Source: an uncultured Desulfobacteraceae bacterium (lineage in GTDB: Bacteria; Desulfobacterota; Desulfobacteria; Desulfobacterales; Desulfatirhabdiaceae). Taken from it: a DNA stretch of 64,000 nt. The notes under the pieces are model-generated. The model made no database searches and had not been told where the DNA came from. It saw nothing but the letters and a program-made list of their open reading frames with translations. A program made the translations under genes and the position numbers. Shown here piece after piece: positions 9,194 through 15,985 of the stretch. The stretch covers positions 1 through 64,000 of the forward strand of contig CAJBLH010000065.1 of the NCBI GenBank assembly GCA_903953895.1, in the 5' to 3' direction. Position 1 is the first letter of the stretch. Every line of letters starts with the position of its first letter.

Positions 9194-9712
9194 TTATTTT
9201 ATTTTTACCGGTATTCCCGCCACCATCCAGATTACCTGATCTGCGCAGGCCGCGATCCGCTGATTGACCTGCCCCACGGCATCCCGGAACTGCCTGGCCA
9301 GTTGATTATCCGGAACGATTCCTGCGCCGACTTCATTGGTAACCAGTATGACCGGGCATACTGCCACACGCAAGCTTTCAATCAATTGAGCGGTCTTTTC
9401 GGATATCGCATCGGGGTCGGTGTATTCCAGCATCAAATTGCTCACCCATAGCGTCAGGCAGTCCACCACCAGGACATCAGCTTTGGGACCGATATCCCGA
9501 ATGGCTGCGGGAAGAAAAACCGGTGTTTCTACGGCCGTCCAGTCCGCTCCCCGTTCCGCCTGATGTTTATAAACCCGCTGGTGCATTTCATCGTCCCTGG
9601 GGATACAAGTGGCTATAAAAAATTTTTCGGATTTTTCCATCCTGTCGGCCAGATGCAGGGCATGGCTGCTTTTACCGCTACGACACCCGCCTATTAGAAG
9701 GGTTGTATTCAT
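9194..9712 (-). CDS. cobU: Adenosylcobinamide kinase / adenosylcobinamide-phosphate guanylyltransferase
   Basis: Bifunctional cytosolic enzyme of the lower-ligand branch of cobalamin synthesis. It phosphorylates adenosylcobinamide and then transfers GMP to give adenosylcobinamide-GDP, the substrate of CobS, which is encoded at 17143-17871. The 172-residue protein has the P-loop GGCRSGKSSHA (about residues 8-18), the RDDEMHQRVYKHQAER segment containing the guanylylation-site His region, VLVVDCLTLWVSNLM, and VTNEVGAGIVPDNQLARQFRD, all CobU hallmarks. GAAGGA lies just upstream of the ATG. No cobalamin riboswitch fits in the 78-bp upstream gap. It precedes the LPS genes and may share their transcript, though the roles are unrelated. 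Confidence 0.94.
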   Translation of the reverse strand: MNTTLLIGGCRSGKSSHALHLADRMEKSEKFFIATCIPRDDEMHQRVYKHQAERGADWTAVETPVFLPAAIRDIGPKADVLVVDCLTLWVSNLMLEYTDPDAISEKTAQLIESLRVAVCPVILVTNEVGAGIVPDNQLARQFRDAVGQVNQRIAACADQVIWMVAGIPVKIK

Positions 9713-9790
9713 TTATCGATTCCTTCAGATAACTGCTTAAAATATGTCCTGTTATTTTCTGAACTGTTCTTGCAGAAGCTCAGCAGAGTA

Positions 9791-10573
9791 CTAGTCGATT
9801 TCCCAGTATTCAAGCAATTTCTGAAATGGTTCTGATGAAATCGCGCCGGGATCGGTGAATGGAAAATTATAGATGATTAGCAGACAGTAAACAAGAGCGA
9901 CAAAAGCCCCGAACATTCCTATCATGAAGGCATGGTGTTTGAAGCAAGGAATATCGAAGAAACAGAGAAAGATCAGATAAATAATTGTTCCTCCGATGAG
10001 CGTGATCCACATTGAAGCCGTAATATTGGGCCTGCCGCCGATAATCCGGTCATGACGCAGCCCTCTGTACTCGCTGACGATTCTAAGGGTTTCCTGATGC
10101 AGCGCCATTTCTCTGTTATCACTGGGAGAAAAAGATAGAACTCCAGCGTTAATGCGCGTGATGAGTCTATGGGCGTTTTCATCCTGCAGCGCCATGGCTT
10201 GTTTCGGCCATTCATCCTGAATGACATATTGGACATAGCGCCTGATAATTTCATGCATTTCCGAACGGAATGGCTCAGGGTATGCGCCCAGGTTGCGATA
10301 GACATTATGAAGGGAATTGGCCTCTTTAATGACGTCATCATCCACCTTGTTGTAATTCTGCCAAGTTGCAACAGCCACAAAGGTCAGAATAAGGGCAAAC
10401 ATTACACCGATGGCGCTAGCAAATATCTGCCCATAATCTGTCACTTCATTAAAAAGAAATGATTTAAAGGAGTTCTTGACAAGATATAGGCATGCAAGGG
10501 AAATGGCGACAAAGATGAAAACGAAAAGGACAGCAGCAGAAAACGGTGAAAAACAGGATAAAAAATTGATCAT
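9791..10573 (-). CDS. DUF4239 membrane protein (bestrophin-like), paralogue A
   Basis: Integral membrane protein of the DUF4239 (bestrophin-like) family, 260 residues, function unknown. TM segments are visible at about residues 12-34, 50-72, 190-212 and 218-238. Between them lies a soluble region with conserved KEANSLHNVYRNL and PEPFRSE motifs, typical of DUF4239 proteins. It is highly similar along its whole length to the protein at 31974-32759, so the two are recent paralogues or transferred copies. It stands alone, 78 bp upstream of cobU and divergent from the hydrogenase genes. An ion-channel role is only suggested by distant resemblance to bestrophins. Confidence 0.8.
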   Translation of the reverse strand: MINFLSCFSPFSAAVLFVFIFVAISLACLYLVKNSFKSFLFNEVTDYGQIFASAIGVMFALILTFVAVATWQNYNKVDDDVIKEANSLHNVYRNLGAYPEPFRSEMHEIIRRYVQYVIQDEWPKQAMALQDENAHRLITRINAGVLSFSPSDNREMALHQETLRIVSEYRGLRHDRIIGGRPNITASMWITLIGGTIIYLIFLCFFDIPCFKHHAFMIGMFGAFVALVYCLLIIYNFPFTDPGAISSEPFQKLLEYWEID

Positions 10574-10759
10574 AATAAATGCCTTTTGTTGCCGTCAAAA
10601 CCATGTGACAGCAGATTATGCCCGTTTGCAGATAGATACGTTTCCGAACCATTTATTGATTCACATACCCTCTGTCAATACAAATCCATCACCGTGGCAT
10701 CGGATGCCGTCCGAATGCCGCGCATATTGGTTGCTTCATGATGATAGACTCTTGCTGGA

Positions 10760-10778
10760 AATCACCTAAAAGGTGATT
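10760..10778. promoter_or_regulatory. Short inverted repeat (operator-like)
   Basis: AATCACCT and AGGTGATT form an 8-bp perfect inverted repeat around a 3-base AAA spacer. It has no following T-run, so it is more likely a protein-binding site than a terminator. Which of the two divergent units it would serve is unknown. Confidence 0.3.
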
Positions 10779-10939
10779 CGAGATAAAATGTATTCACGCG
10801 CTTGATCGGGTCTTTGTTGATAACATACTGAGGCAATTGCGTGCATATGAATGTCATCCCCGCACATAGATATGGTCGAAATTTCCGGAAGACAGCCTCC
10901 CGCAGCTTTTCACAATTGTGTTTTTATGAAATTGATTAT

Positions 10940-10968
10940 TTACAATTCTTCGAATCTTATGCTATAAA
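10940..10968 (+). promoter_or_regulatory. Candidate sigma70-type promoter for the hydrogenase operon
   Basis: TTACAA (10940-10945) and TATAAA (10963-10968) are separated by 17 bp. The -10 box is near consensus but the -35 box is weak (3 of 6), which would suit an activated promoter. Transcription would start near 10975, leaving a leader of about 110 nt that contains the TTTTTTACG direct repeats. Confidence 0.35.
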
Positions 10969-10998
10969 AAATTACCGATAGAACACCGTTTTTCAGTA

Positions 10999-11053
10999 TT
11001 TTTTACGCACATGGCTGGGTAAGTAATGAACATTTTTTTACGTGTGGCTGAGT
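10999..11053 (+). repeat. Pair of direct repeats just upstream of hynB
   Basis: Two related stretches share a T-run followed by ACG and then TGGCTG-R-GT. One is at 10999-11020 and the other at 11033-11053. Their TGGCTG cores are 33 bp apart, about three helical turns, so they would lie on the same face of the DNA. This suggests a regulator-binding array, or an RNA-level element, in the hydrogenase leader. No matching -12 element for sigma54 follows either TGGC. Confidence 0.4.
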
Positions 11054-11084
11054 GTATTCTTAACAACTGCATCTGGAGGTGCCA

Positions 11085-12026
11085 ATGGAAAATGAGAAAG
11101 CGTTTTTCGACAAGCTAGAACAGAAAGGAGTTTCACGAAGAGACTTCATGAAGTACTGTACCTTCCTGACGGCGACCATGGGGCTTTCATCTTCGTTTGT
11201 TCCCAAGGTGGCCGAGGTTTTCGCAGCACCCAAAGAACGCCCGCCGGTCATCTGGCTGCATTTCGGCGAGTGTACAGGATGCTCGGAGGCCTTGTTGAGG
11301 TCCCAGTACCCTTATGTGGATGATCTTCTTCTGGAGCTGCTGTCAATGGAATACCATGAAACCATCATGGCCGCAGCCGGAGATCAGGCGGAAGAGCAGC
11401 TTCACAACGCCGTGAAAAAATACGGCGGCAAATTCATCTGTATCGTGGAAGGCGCCGTTGCCACCAAATTTGATGGCGCATACGGAAAAGTCGGTGGAAA
11501 AACCTTTCTGCAGATTGCCAAAGACATTTGCCCCAAGGCTGCAGCCGTTATCGCCATGGGAACTTGCGCTGCTTATGGCGGCATCCAGGCGGCAGCTCCG
11601 AATCCCGGCGGATACGTGGGTGTCGGTGAAGCCATTGGCATTAAAACCCTGAATATCACGGGGTGTCCTCCGAATCCCCTTAACTTTGTGGGAACCATCG
11701 TTAATTATCTCCTTTTGGGCAAACTGCCGGCTCTGGACAGTCTGGGCAGACCGTTGTTCGCTTTCGGAAAAACCATTCACGATCAGTGCCAGAGACGGTC
11801 TCATTTCGAAAATAACGAATTTGTGCTGGAATTCGGATCCAAAGAAGCTGAAATGGGATATTGTCTGTATAAAGTGGGGTGCAAAGGTCCGGACACCTAT
11901 AACAACTGCCCGACGGCGAAATTCAACGACGGCACAAGCTGGCCGGTTCAGGCCGGGCATCCCTGTATAGGCTGCAGCGAGCCGGCATTCTGGGATAAAA
12001 TGACTCCTTTTTATGAACCATCCTGA
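11085..12026 (+). CDS. hynB: Periplasmic [NiFe] hydrogenase small subunit (Tat-exported)
   Basis: Iron-sulfur electron-transfer subunit of a periplasmic uptake-type hydrogenase. The ATG at 11085 has GGAGG five bases upstream. A GTG six bases earlier is also in frame but would sit on the ribosome-binding site. The 313-residue precursor carries a Tat signal (SRRDFMKYC, residues 17-25) and a hydrophobic stretch ending near AEVFA. Mature motifs are ECTGCSE (proximal cluster), MGTCAAYGG, GCPPNP, DQCQRRSHFE, GYCLYKVGCKGP and NNCP with HPCIGCSEPAFWD (distal and medial clusters). No C-terminal membrane anchor is visible, which fits soluble HynAB enzymes of sulfate reducers. The large subunit follows after 83 bp. 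Confidence 0.95.
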   Translation: MENEKAFFDKLEQKGVSRRDFMKYCTFLTATMGLSSSFVPKVAEVFAAPKERPPVIWLHFGECTGCSEALLRSQYPYVDDLLLELLSMEYHETIMAAAGDQAEEQLHNAVKKYGGKFICIVEGAVATKFDGAYGKVGGKTFLQIAKDICPKAAAVIAMGTCAAYGGIQAAAPNPGGYVGVGEAIGIKTLNITGCPPNPLNFVGTIVNYLLLGKLPALDSLGRPLFAFGKTIHDQCQRRSHFENNEFVLEFGSKEAEMGYCLYKVGCKGPDTYNNCPTAKFNDGTSWPVQAGHPCIGCSEPAFWDKMTPFYEPS

Positions 12027-12109
12027 CGGTTTCTTCCGGATCACTTTATCTGCAACCAGCGAGCAAATGATGATGACAATACTATCTGAAGATAAGAGGA
12101 GAGATATAT

Positions 12110-13750
12110 ATGGGTAACAGAATAATGATAGACCCCATTACCAGAATTGAAGGACACCTTCGCATCGAAGTCGAGGTCGAGGGAGGCAAGGTCAAGGATG
12201 CCTGGAGTTCGGGTCAGATGTTCAGAGGAATCGAGCTGATTCTTCAGGGCCGGGATCCCCGGGATGCTCACCATTTTGTTCAGCGATCCTGCGGGGTCTG
12301 AACCTACACACATGCCTTGTCCTCGGTGAGGGCAGTTGAAAATGCAGTCAATGTCACCATTCCCAAAAATGCACGCATCATTCGAAATCTGTTGCACGGC
12401 GCCCAGTTCCAGCATGACCATTTGGTGCATTTCTATCACCTCCATGCGCTCGACTGGGTCGATATCGTCAGTGCTTTGAAAGCAGACCCGGTCAAGACCG
12501 CCGCCCTGTCCGACAATCTCAGCAATGCATCCGTCGGCGGCGCGGTTTATTTCAAAGCCGTCCAGCAACGCCTGCAAACCTTTGTGGACAGCGGGCAGCT
12601 CGGCCCCTTCAGCAACGCCTACTGGGGACATCCCGAATACAAGCTGCCGCCGGAAGCCAATCTGATGGCCTCGGCCCACTATATCGAAGCGCTTAAGCTT
12701 CAGGCCAGGACTGCCAGACTCCATGCTATTTTCGGCGGCAAGAATCCGCATCCCCAGTCTCTGGTGGTCGGCGGCATCACTTCCGTAAATGATCTGTCTC
12801 CGGAGCGGATTGCCGAATTTTTATATCTCTGGAAAGAAACCCAGGAATTCATTAAAAACGTCTATATTCCGGATCTGCTGGCAGTGGCTTCATTTTACAA
12901 AGATTGGGGCGCCATCGGCGGCACCACCAATTTCATGGCCTGGGGTGAGTTCCCCTTAACCGAAAAAGAGCCCGACAGCCTGTTTATGCCCAGAGGCGTT
13001 ATCATGAAGCGAGATATGGCAGGGGTTGCCATGTCTCAGCAGGAAAAAGTCACCGAGCATGTAACGCATGCCTGGTATGAAGAAGGCAAGGCCAGGCATC
13101 CGTTTGAGGGTGAAACCAAACCCAAGCACGGCGACTATCAGCCTGGCGGCAAATATTCCTGGTTCAAGGCTCCGCGCTATGATGGCGTTTCCTGTGAAGT
13201 CGGCCCCTTGGCCAGAGTACTCGTGGCCTATGCCAAAGGCCATGCCGGTATCAAGGCACTGGTGGATGGCACCCTGAAAAAACTGGATATTCCGGTAACG
13301 GCTCTTTTCTCCACCCTGGGAAGAACTGCGGCCAGAGGACTTGAAACGGTCGCCATCGGCGATGCCATGGAAGGCTGGCTGAACGAGCTGATTGAAAACG
13401 TCAAAAATGGCGATACCAAAACCTACCAGTCATGGACAATGCCAGATAAAGGTATGGGATATGGTCTCAACGACGTGCCCAGAGGCTCTTTGGGCCACTG
13501 GATTCAGATCGAGAATAAGAAAATAAAGAACTACCAATATGTTGTGCCATCAACCTGGAATTTTGGCCCCCGGTGCGAAAAAGGCTTCCGCGGTCCTGTT
13601 GAAGAAGCTTTGATCGGCACACCGATAGCCGATCCCAAACGACCGATCGAAGTGCTAAGAACCGTTCATTCCTTCGATCCCTGCGTGGCCTGCGGAGTTC
13701 ATATCATCGACCCGGCATCCAACGAAGTGTACAAGATCAGAGTGACATGA
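12110..13750 (+). CDS. hynA: [NiFe] hydrogenase large subunit with in-frame TGA (predicted selenocysteine at residue 64)
   Basis: Catalytic subunit that oxidises or evolves H2 at a Ni-Fe centre in the periplasm, co-exported with the small subunit. Reading TGA at 12299-12301 as selenocysteine gives one 546-residue protein. The N-terminal nickel motif becomes RSC(61)GVU(64)[15 protein letters not shown], where families normally have RxCGxCxxxH. The C-terminal motif is the ordinary DPC(525)VAC(528)GVH(531), with a 15-residue tail to be cut after His531. The ATG has a GGAG site upstream. Frame and family similarity continue unbroken on both sides of the TGA, and an 8-bp hairpin follows it. Classical [NiFeSe] enzymes carry Sec at the first Cys of the C-terminal motif, so this position is different. 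A TGC-to-TGA sequencing error is the main alternative. No maturation protease is adjacent. Confidence 0.85.
12317..12335 (+). promoter_or_regulatory. SECIS-like hairpin downstream of the in-frame TGA
   Basis: Bases 12317-12324 (TTGTCCTC) pair without interruption with 12328-12335 (GAGGGCAG), with two G-U wobbles at T20/G32 and T17/G35. The apical loop is GGU (12325-12327). The loop guanines lie 24-25 nt after the TGA. Bacterial SECIS elements are short hairpins in this distance range with a G in the apical loop, recognised by SelB. The same bases encode conserved protein sequence, so coincidence is possible. Confidence 0.6.
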
Positions 13751-13775
13751 TTTTTTGGCATTGAGAATCATTTTT
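13747..13775 (+). terminator. Weak terminator-like hairpin after the hydrogenase operon
   Basis: ATGATT (13747-13752) can pair with AATCAT (13766-13771), followed by a short T-run to 13775. The stem is only six A+T-rich pairs, so termination strength is doubtful. It lies in the narrow gap between the convergent hynA and lysR genes. Confidence 0.3.
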
Positions 13776-14754
13776 GCCCAATTTGATTGCCCCCCGGACT
13801 CCTCCCTCCAGCGGAGGAGTCCTCTCCTGGGTCTGCTTCTCTGCTTTTCCGGACATAATCCAGAAACAACTGATGATGTTTCTGGATTCCCAATTGATGC
13901 CGGTAAATCAGATATACCTCGCGCACAATTCGCCAACCCTGAATCGGGATTTCAACAATGATGCCCCGATCGATTTCCCGCTTGACGGCGTGAAGCGACA
14001 GCACCGATATTCCCAGACCTGCCAGGATCGCTTCTTTGACGGCTTCCGAACTTCCCATTTCCGCAACGATATTCAACTGATTCAAGTCTATTCCGGCATG
14101 TTCCGAAAGGAATTCTCCAAGGATTTCACGGGTGGCGGAGCCTTTTTCCCGCATCACGAAAGGCGCTTCCAGAAGGTCATTAACGGAGACTGCCGTTTCT
14201 CTGACCCAGCGATGCCCGGTCGGAACCGCCAGAATCAGCCTGTCCTGCCACAGGGGCTCGCTGTGCAGTTTTTTGTTACGGGGATTTTTGCCGATAAACC
14301 CCATTTCCGACTGCTGGTGTACAACCATGTCTATGGTATCTTCACTGTTGGCGGATTGAACAAATGTGTGAATCTGAGGGTATGCTTTCTGAAACCGGCT
14401 GAGTACATAGGGCAGGATATAGGTTGCTGGCAGGGTGCTGGCGCTGATGCGGATGCTGCCGGAAACCTTGTTCTGAAGCCGGATCATTCTTTCCTTGACA
14501 TCTTCCCGCAGTAAAAGGACTTTTCGGGCGAATTCATACAGAAGTTTGCCTTCGGGCGTTAGTGAAATCCCTGAACCATCGCGGTTGACAAGTCGGGTGC
14601 CGGCGGCGTCTTCAAGGTTTTTGATGTGCTTGCTGAGAGAAGGTTGCGTCAACACCATTTTTCTGGCAGCCCGGCTGAAATTTTTTTCCGCCACCAGGTG
14701 CACGAGAGCTTCGAGTTGCTGAATCGTGATGTTTTTGAACGTATCGTATGGCAT
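13768..14754 (-). CDS. LysR-family transcriptional regulator (CysB/CysL-like)
   Basis: DNA-binding regulator of 328 residues. The N-terminal winged helix-turn-helix (about residues 10-70; ALVHLVAEKNFSRAARKM then LTQPSLSKHIKNLE) is typical LysR. The effector-binding domain spans about 95-300 (FVMREKGSATREILGEFL is a characteristic anion/substrate-site segment). The last ~25 residues (from about DPGEDSSAGG to the end) lie beyond the normal domain boundary and are encoded by a dispersed G+C-rich repeat, so the native C-terminus was probably near the KSREA stretch. It is convergent with the hydrogenase genes. Two direct repeats upstream of its own start suggest autoregulation. Target genes and ligand are unknown. 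Confidence 0.92.
   Translation of the reverse strand: MPYDTFKNITIQQLEALVHLVAEKNFSRAARKMVLTQPSLSKHIKNLEDAAGTRLVNRDGSGISLTPEGKLLYEFARKVLLLREDVKERMIRLQNKVSGSIRISASTLPATYILPYVLSRFQKAYPQIHTFVQSANSEDTIDMVVHQQSEMGFIGKNPRNKKLHSEPLWQDRLILAVPTGHRWVRETAVSVNDLLEAPFVMREKGSATREILGEFLSEHAGIDLNQLNIVAEMGSSEAVKEAILAGLGISVLSLHAVKREIDRGIIVEIPIQGWRIVREVYLIYRHQLGIQKHHQLFLDYVRKSREADPGEDSSAGGRSPGGNQIGQK
13790..13831. repeat. G+C-rich dispersed palindromic element, copy A
   Basis: Contains the perfect 9-bp inverted repeat GACTCCTCC / GGAGGAGTC (13797-13805 and 13813-13821) around CTCCAGC, flanked by C-rich and CTC-rich stretches. It belongs to the family also seen at 36938, 38478, 55838 and 63718. Here it overlaps the 3' end of lysR and supplies its last codons. 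Confidence 0.6.
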
Positions 14755-14766
14755 ATTCTGTTTTGC

Positions 14767-14825
14767 TTACCATAGCTGTTCAGGATAATCAATCTGAAAG
14801 GATATTCTATTACCATAGCCGTTCA
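14767..14825. promoter_or_regulatory. Direct repeats upstream of lysR (probable operator)
   Basis: TTACCATAGCTGTTCA at 14767-14782 is repeated as TTACCATAGCCGTTCA at 14810-14825, with one mismatch in 16. The spacing is 43 bp, about four helical turns, which puts both sites on one DNA face. The first copy begins 13 bp upstream of the lysR start. LysR proteins commonly bind such paired sites in their own promoter and in the divergent one. Binding by this LysR is inferred. Confidence 0.5.
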
Positions 14826-14991
14826 TAACAAAAAATCAGAACATCTGAAAGAGATTGGAGAATTTGCATTCAATATTTGACATCATATCGGAAACAGGAT
14901 TAAATACATCATCCGGCAAAGACACGTCCATCCATATCTATTTTTCAGCCATGCCGAGCCAGAATTATCCATAAACCGGAGATGAAACATC

Positions 14992-15483
14992 ATGACAATA
15001 AACCCGGATTTTATTGCTCCTTGCGGTCTTTACTGCGGGGTCTGCGCCATCTACAAGGCACATCGAGACAACAATCAAAAATTCAAGGAAAGACTGGCGG
15101 CTCTGTATAAAGGCGAGGTTTCCGGCAAGGGAACGCTTCCGGGCAGTGAAACGCTGTCACCCGAAAAAATCAGGTGTAACGGATGCCTGTCCGATGATCT
15201 GTTTATGCATTGCAAACAATGTGACATCCGGGCCTGCACAAAAGAGAGAGGTTACACCGGATGTCATCAATGCGATGAATTTCCTTGTCGGCATATCGAC
15301 AATTTTCCCATGACAGTCGGCAAAAAAGTAATCTTGCGGGCCATTCCCTATTGGCGGGAAGTCGGCACTGAAAAATGGATTGCAGATGAAGAAGCCCGCT
15401 ATATCTGTCCGGAATGCGGCAACAGTGTTTTCCGGGGCGTTGTCGTCTGTAATCGGTGTAAGGCGAAACTGGATCTGGACTAA
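14992..15483 (+). CDS. DUF3795 Cys-rich protein
   Basis: Small cytosolic protein of the DUF3795 family, 163 residues, function unknown, probably binding zinc or an iron-sulfur centre. The N-terminus carries the family signature IAPCGLYCGVCAIYKA. Further Cys pairs occur in CNGCLSDDLFMHCKQC, GCHQCDEFPC and a C-terminal rubredoxin-like ribbon (CPECG then CNRCK). GGAG lies 11 bp before the ATG. It is divergent from lysR and is followed after 31 bp by a VOC-family gene in the same direction. Such proteins are common in anaerobes; no pathway is implied by the context. Confidence 0.85.
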   Translation: MTINPDFIAPCGLYCGVCAIYKAHRDNNQKFKERLAALYKGEVSGKGTLPGSETLSPEKIRCNGCLSDDLFMHCKQCDIRACTKERGYTGCHQCDEFPCRHIDNFPMTVGKKVILRAIPYWREVGTEKWIADEEARYICPECGNSVFRGVVVCNRCKAKLDLD

Positions 15484-15514
15484 TGCGTTTTTGCAATCAC
15501 TATGGAATAAACCG

Positions 15515-15943
15515 ATGAAACTCAATAAGATGGATCATATCTGCATTGCTGTGAAGGATCTGAATGCAGCCCGAAAAAATTGGGAGTCCGTTCTAGGCAA
15601 ATCCGCACCGGATGATGCCTATGAACATGCACCGGAACAGATTCGCGTGGCGCGATACTGGATCGGCGAGGTAGGCTTTGAGCTGATGGAATCAACGACA
15701 CCCGATGGCCCGGTTGCCGAATGGATCAAGAAAAACGGCGAGGGCGTCATGTTGATCAGTTTCAATGTCGATAACACCCGGGATGCGGTTGCCGAACTCC
15801 AGGGCAGAGACTATACATTTATTCCCGATAATAAGGGAGAAATCGCCAGATCTTTTCGCAATTGCGAGTTTGCCTTTCTTCATCCCAAAAAACTCAATGG
15901 CGTCTTAACCGAATTGATCGATGATAAACCGGAACCCATTTAA
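15515..15943 (+). CDS. VOC-family protein, probable methylmalonyl-CoA epimerase
   Basis: Glyoxalase/VOC-fold metalloenzyme of 142 residues. It begins MKLNKMDHICIAVKDLNAAR, in which the DHIxIAV strand with the metal-binding His is typical of methylmalonyl-CoA epimerase. Other epimerase-like segments are GEVGFELMESTTPDGPVAEW (metal-ligand Glu) and a C-terminal FLHPKKLNGVLTELI. Length and motifs fit an epimerase interconverting (R)- and (S)-methylmalonyl-CoA in propionate metabolism. An in-frame upstream extension overlaps the DUF3795 gene and has no similarity, so the ATG at 15515 is chosen. No mutase or carboxylase is nearby, so another VOC function remains possible. Confidence 0.75.
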   Translation: MKLNKMDHICIAVKDLNAARKNWESVLGKSAPDDAYEHAPEQIRVARYWIGEVGFELMESTTPDGPVAEWIKKNGEGVMLISFNVDNTRDAVAELQGRDYTFIPDNKGEIARSFRNCEFAFLHPKKLNGVLTELIDDKPEPI

Positions 15944-15985
15944 CACCCCTTGTCCCTATTTGTTTTCTACATGAAATGGTTCTTC

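Larger units (their letters stand above)
10574..11084. other. 511-bp intergenic region upstream of the hydrogenase
   Basis: No credible gene. It separates the minus-strand DUF4239 gene from the plus-strand hydrogenase genes and so should hold both promoters. Visible elements are a short inverted repeat at 10760-10778, a candidate promoter at 10940-10968 and a pair of direct repeats at 10999-11053. All are listed separately. The stretch is A+T-rich from 10915 onward, in contrast to the flanking genes. Confidence 0.7.

Noticed and set aside
9713-9790. Cobalamin riboswitch upstream of cobU
   Set aside because: The gap is only 78 bp and shows no B12-box-like sequence. The gap before cobS is even shorter.
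11012-11060. Sigma54-type promoter at TGGC boxes upstream of hynB
   Set aside because: No GC/TGC element occurs at the required distance after either TGGC.
12110-12301. Hydrogenase large subunit as a broken gene (stop at codon 64)
   Set aside because: Frame and family similarity continue without shift on both sides of the single TGA, the TGA replaces a Cys codon position, and a SECIS-like hairpin follows. A sequencing error cannot be fully excluded.
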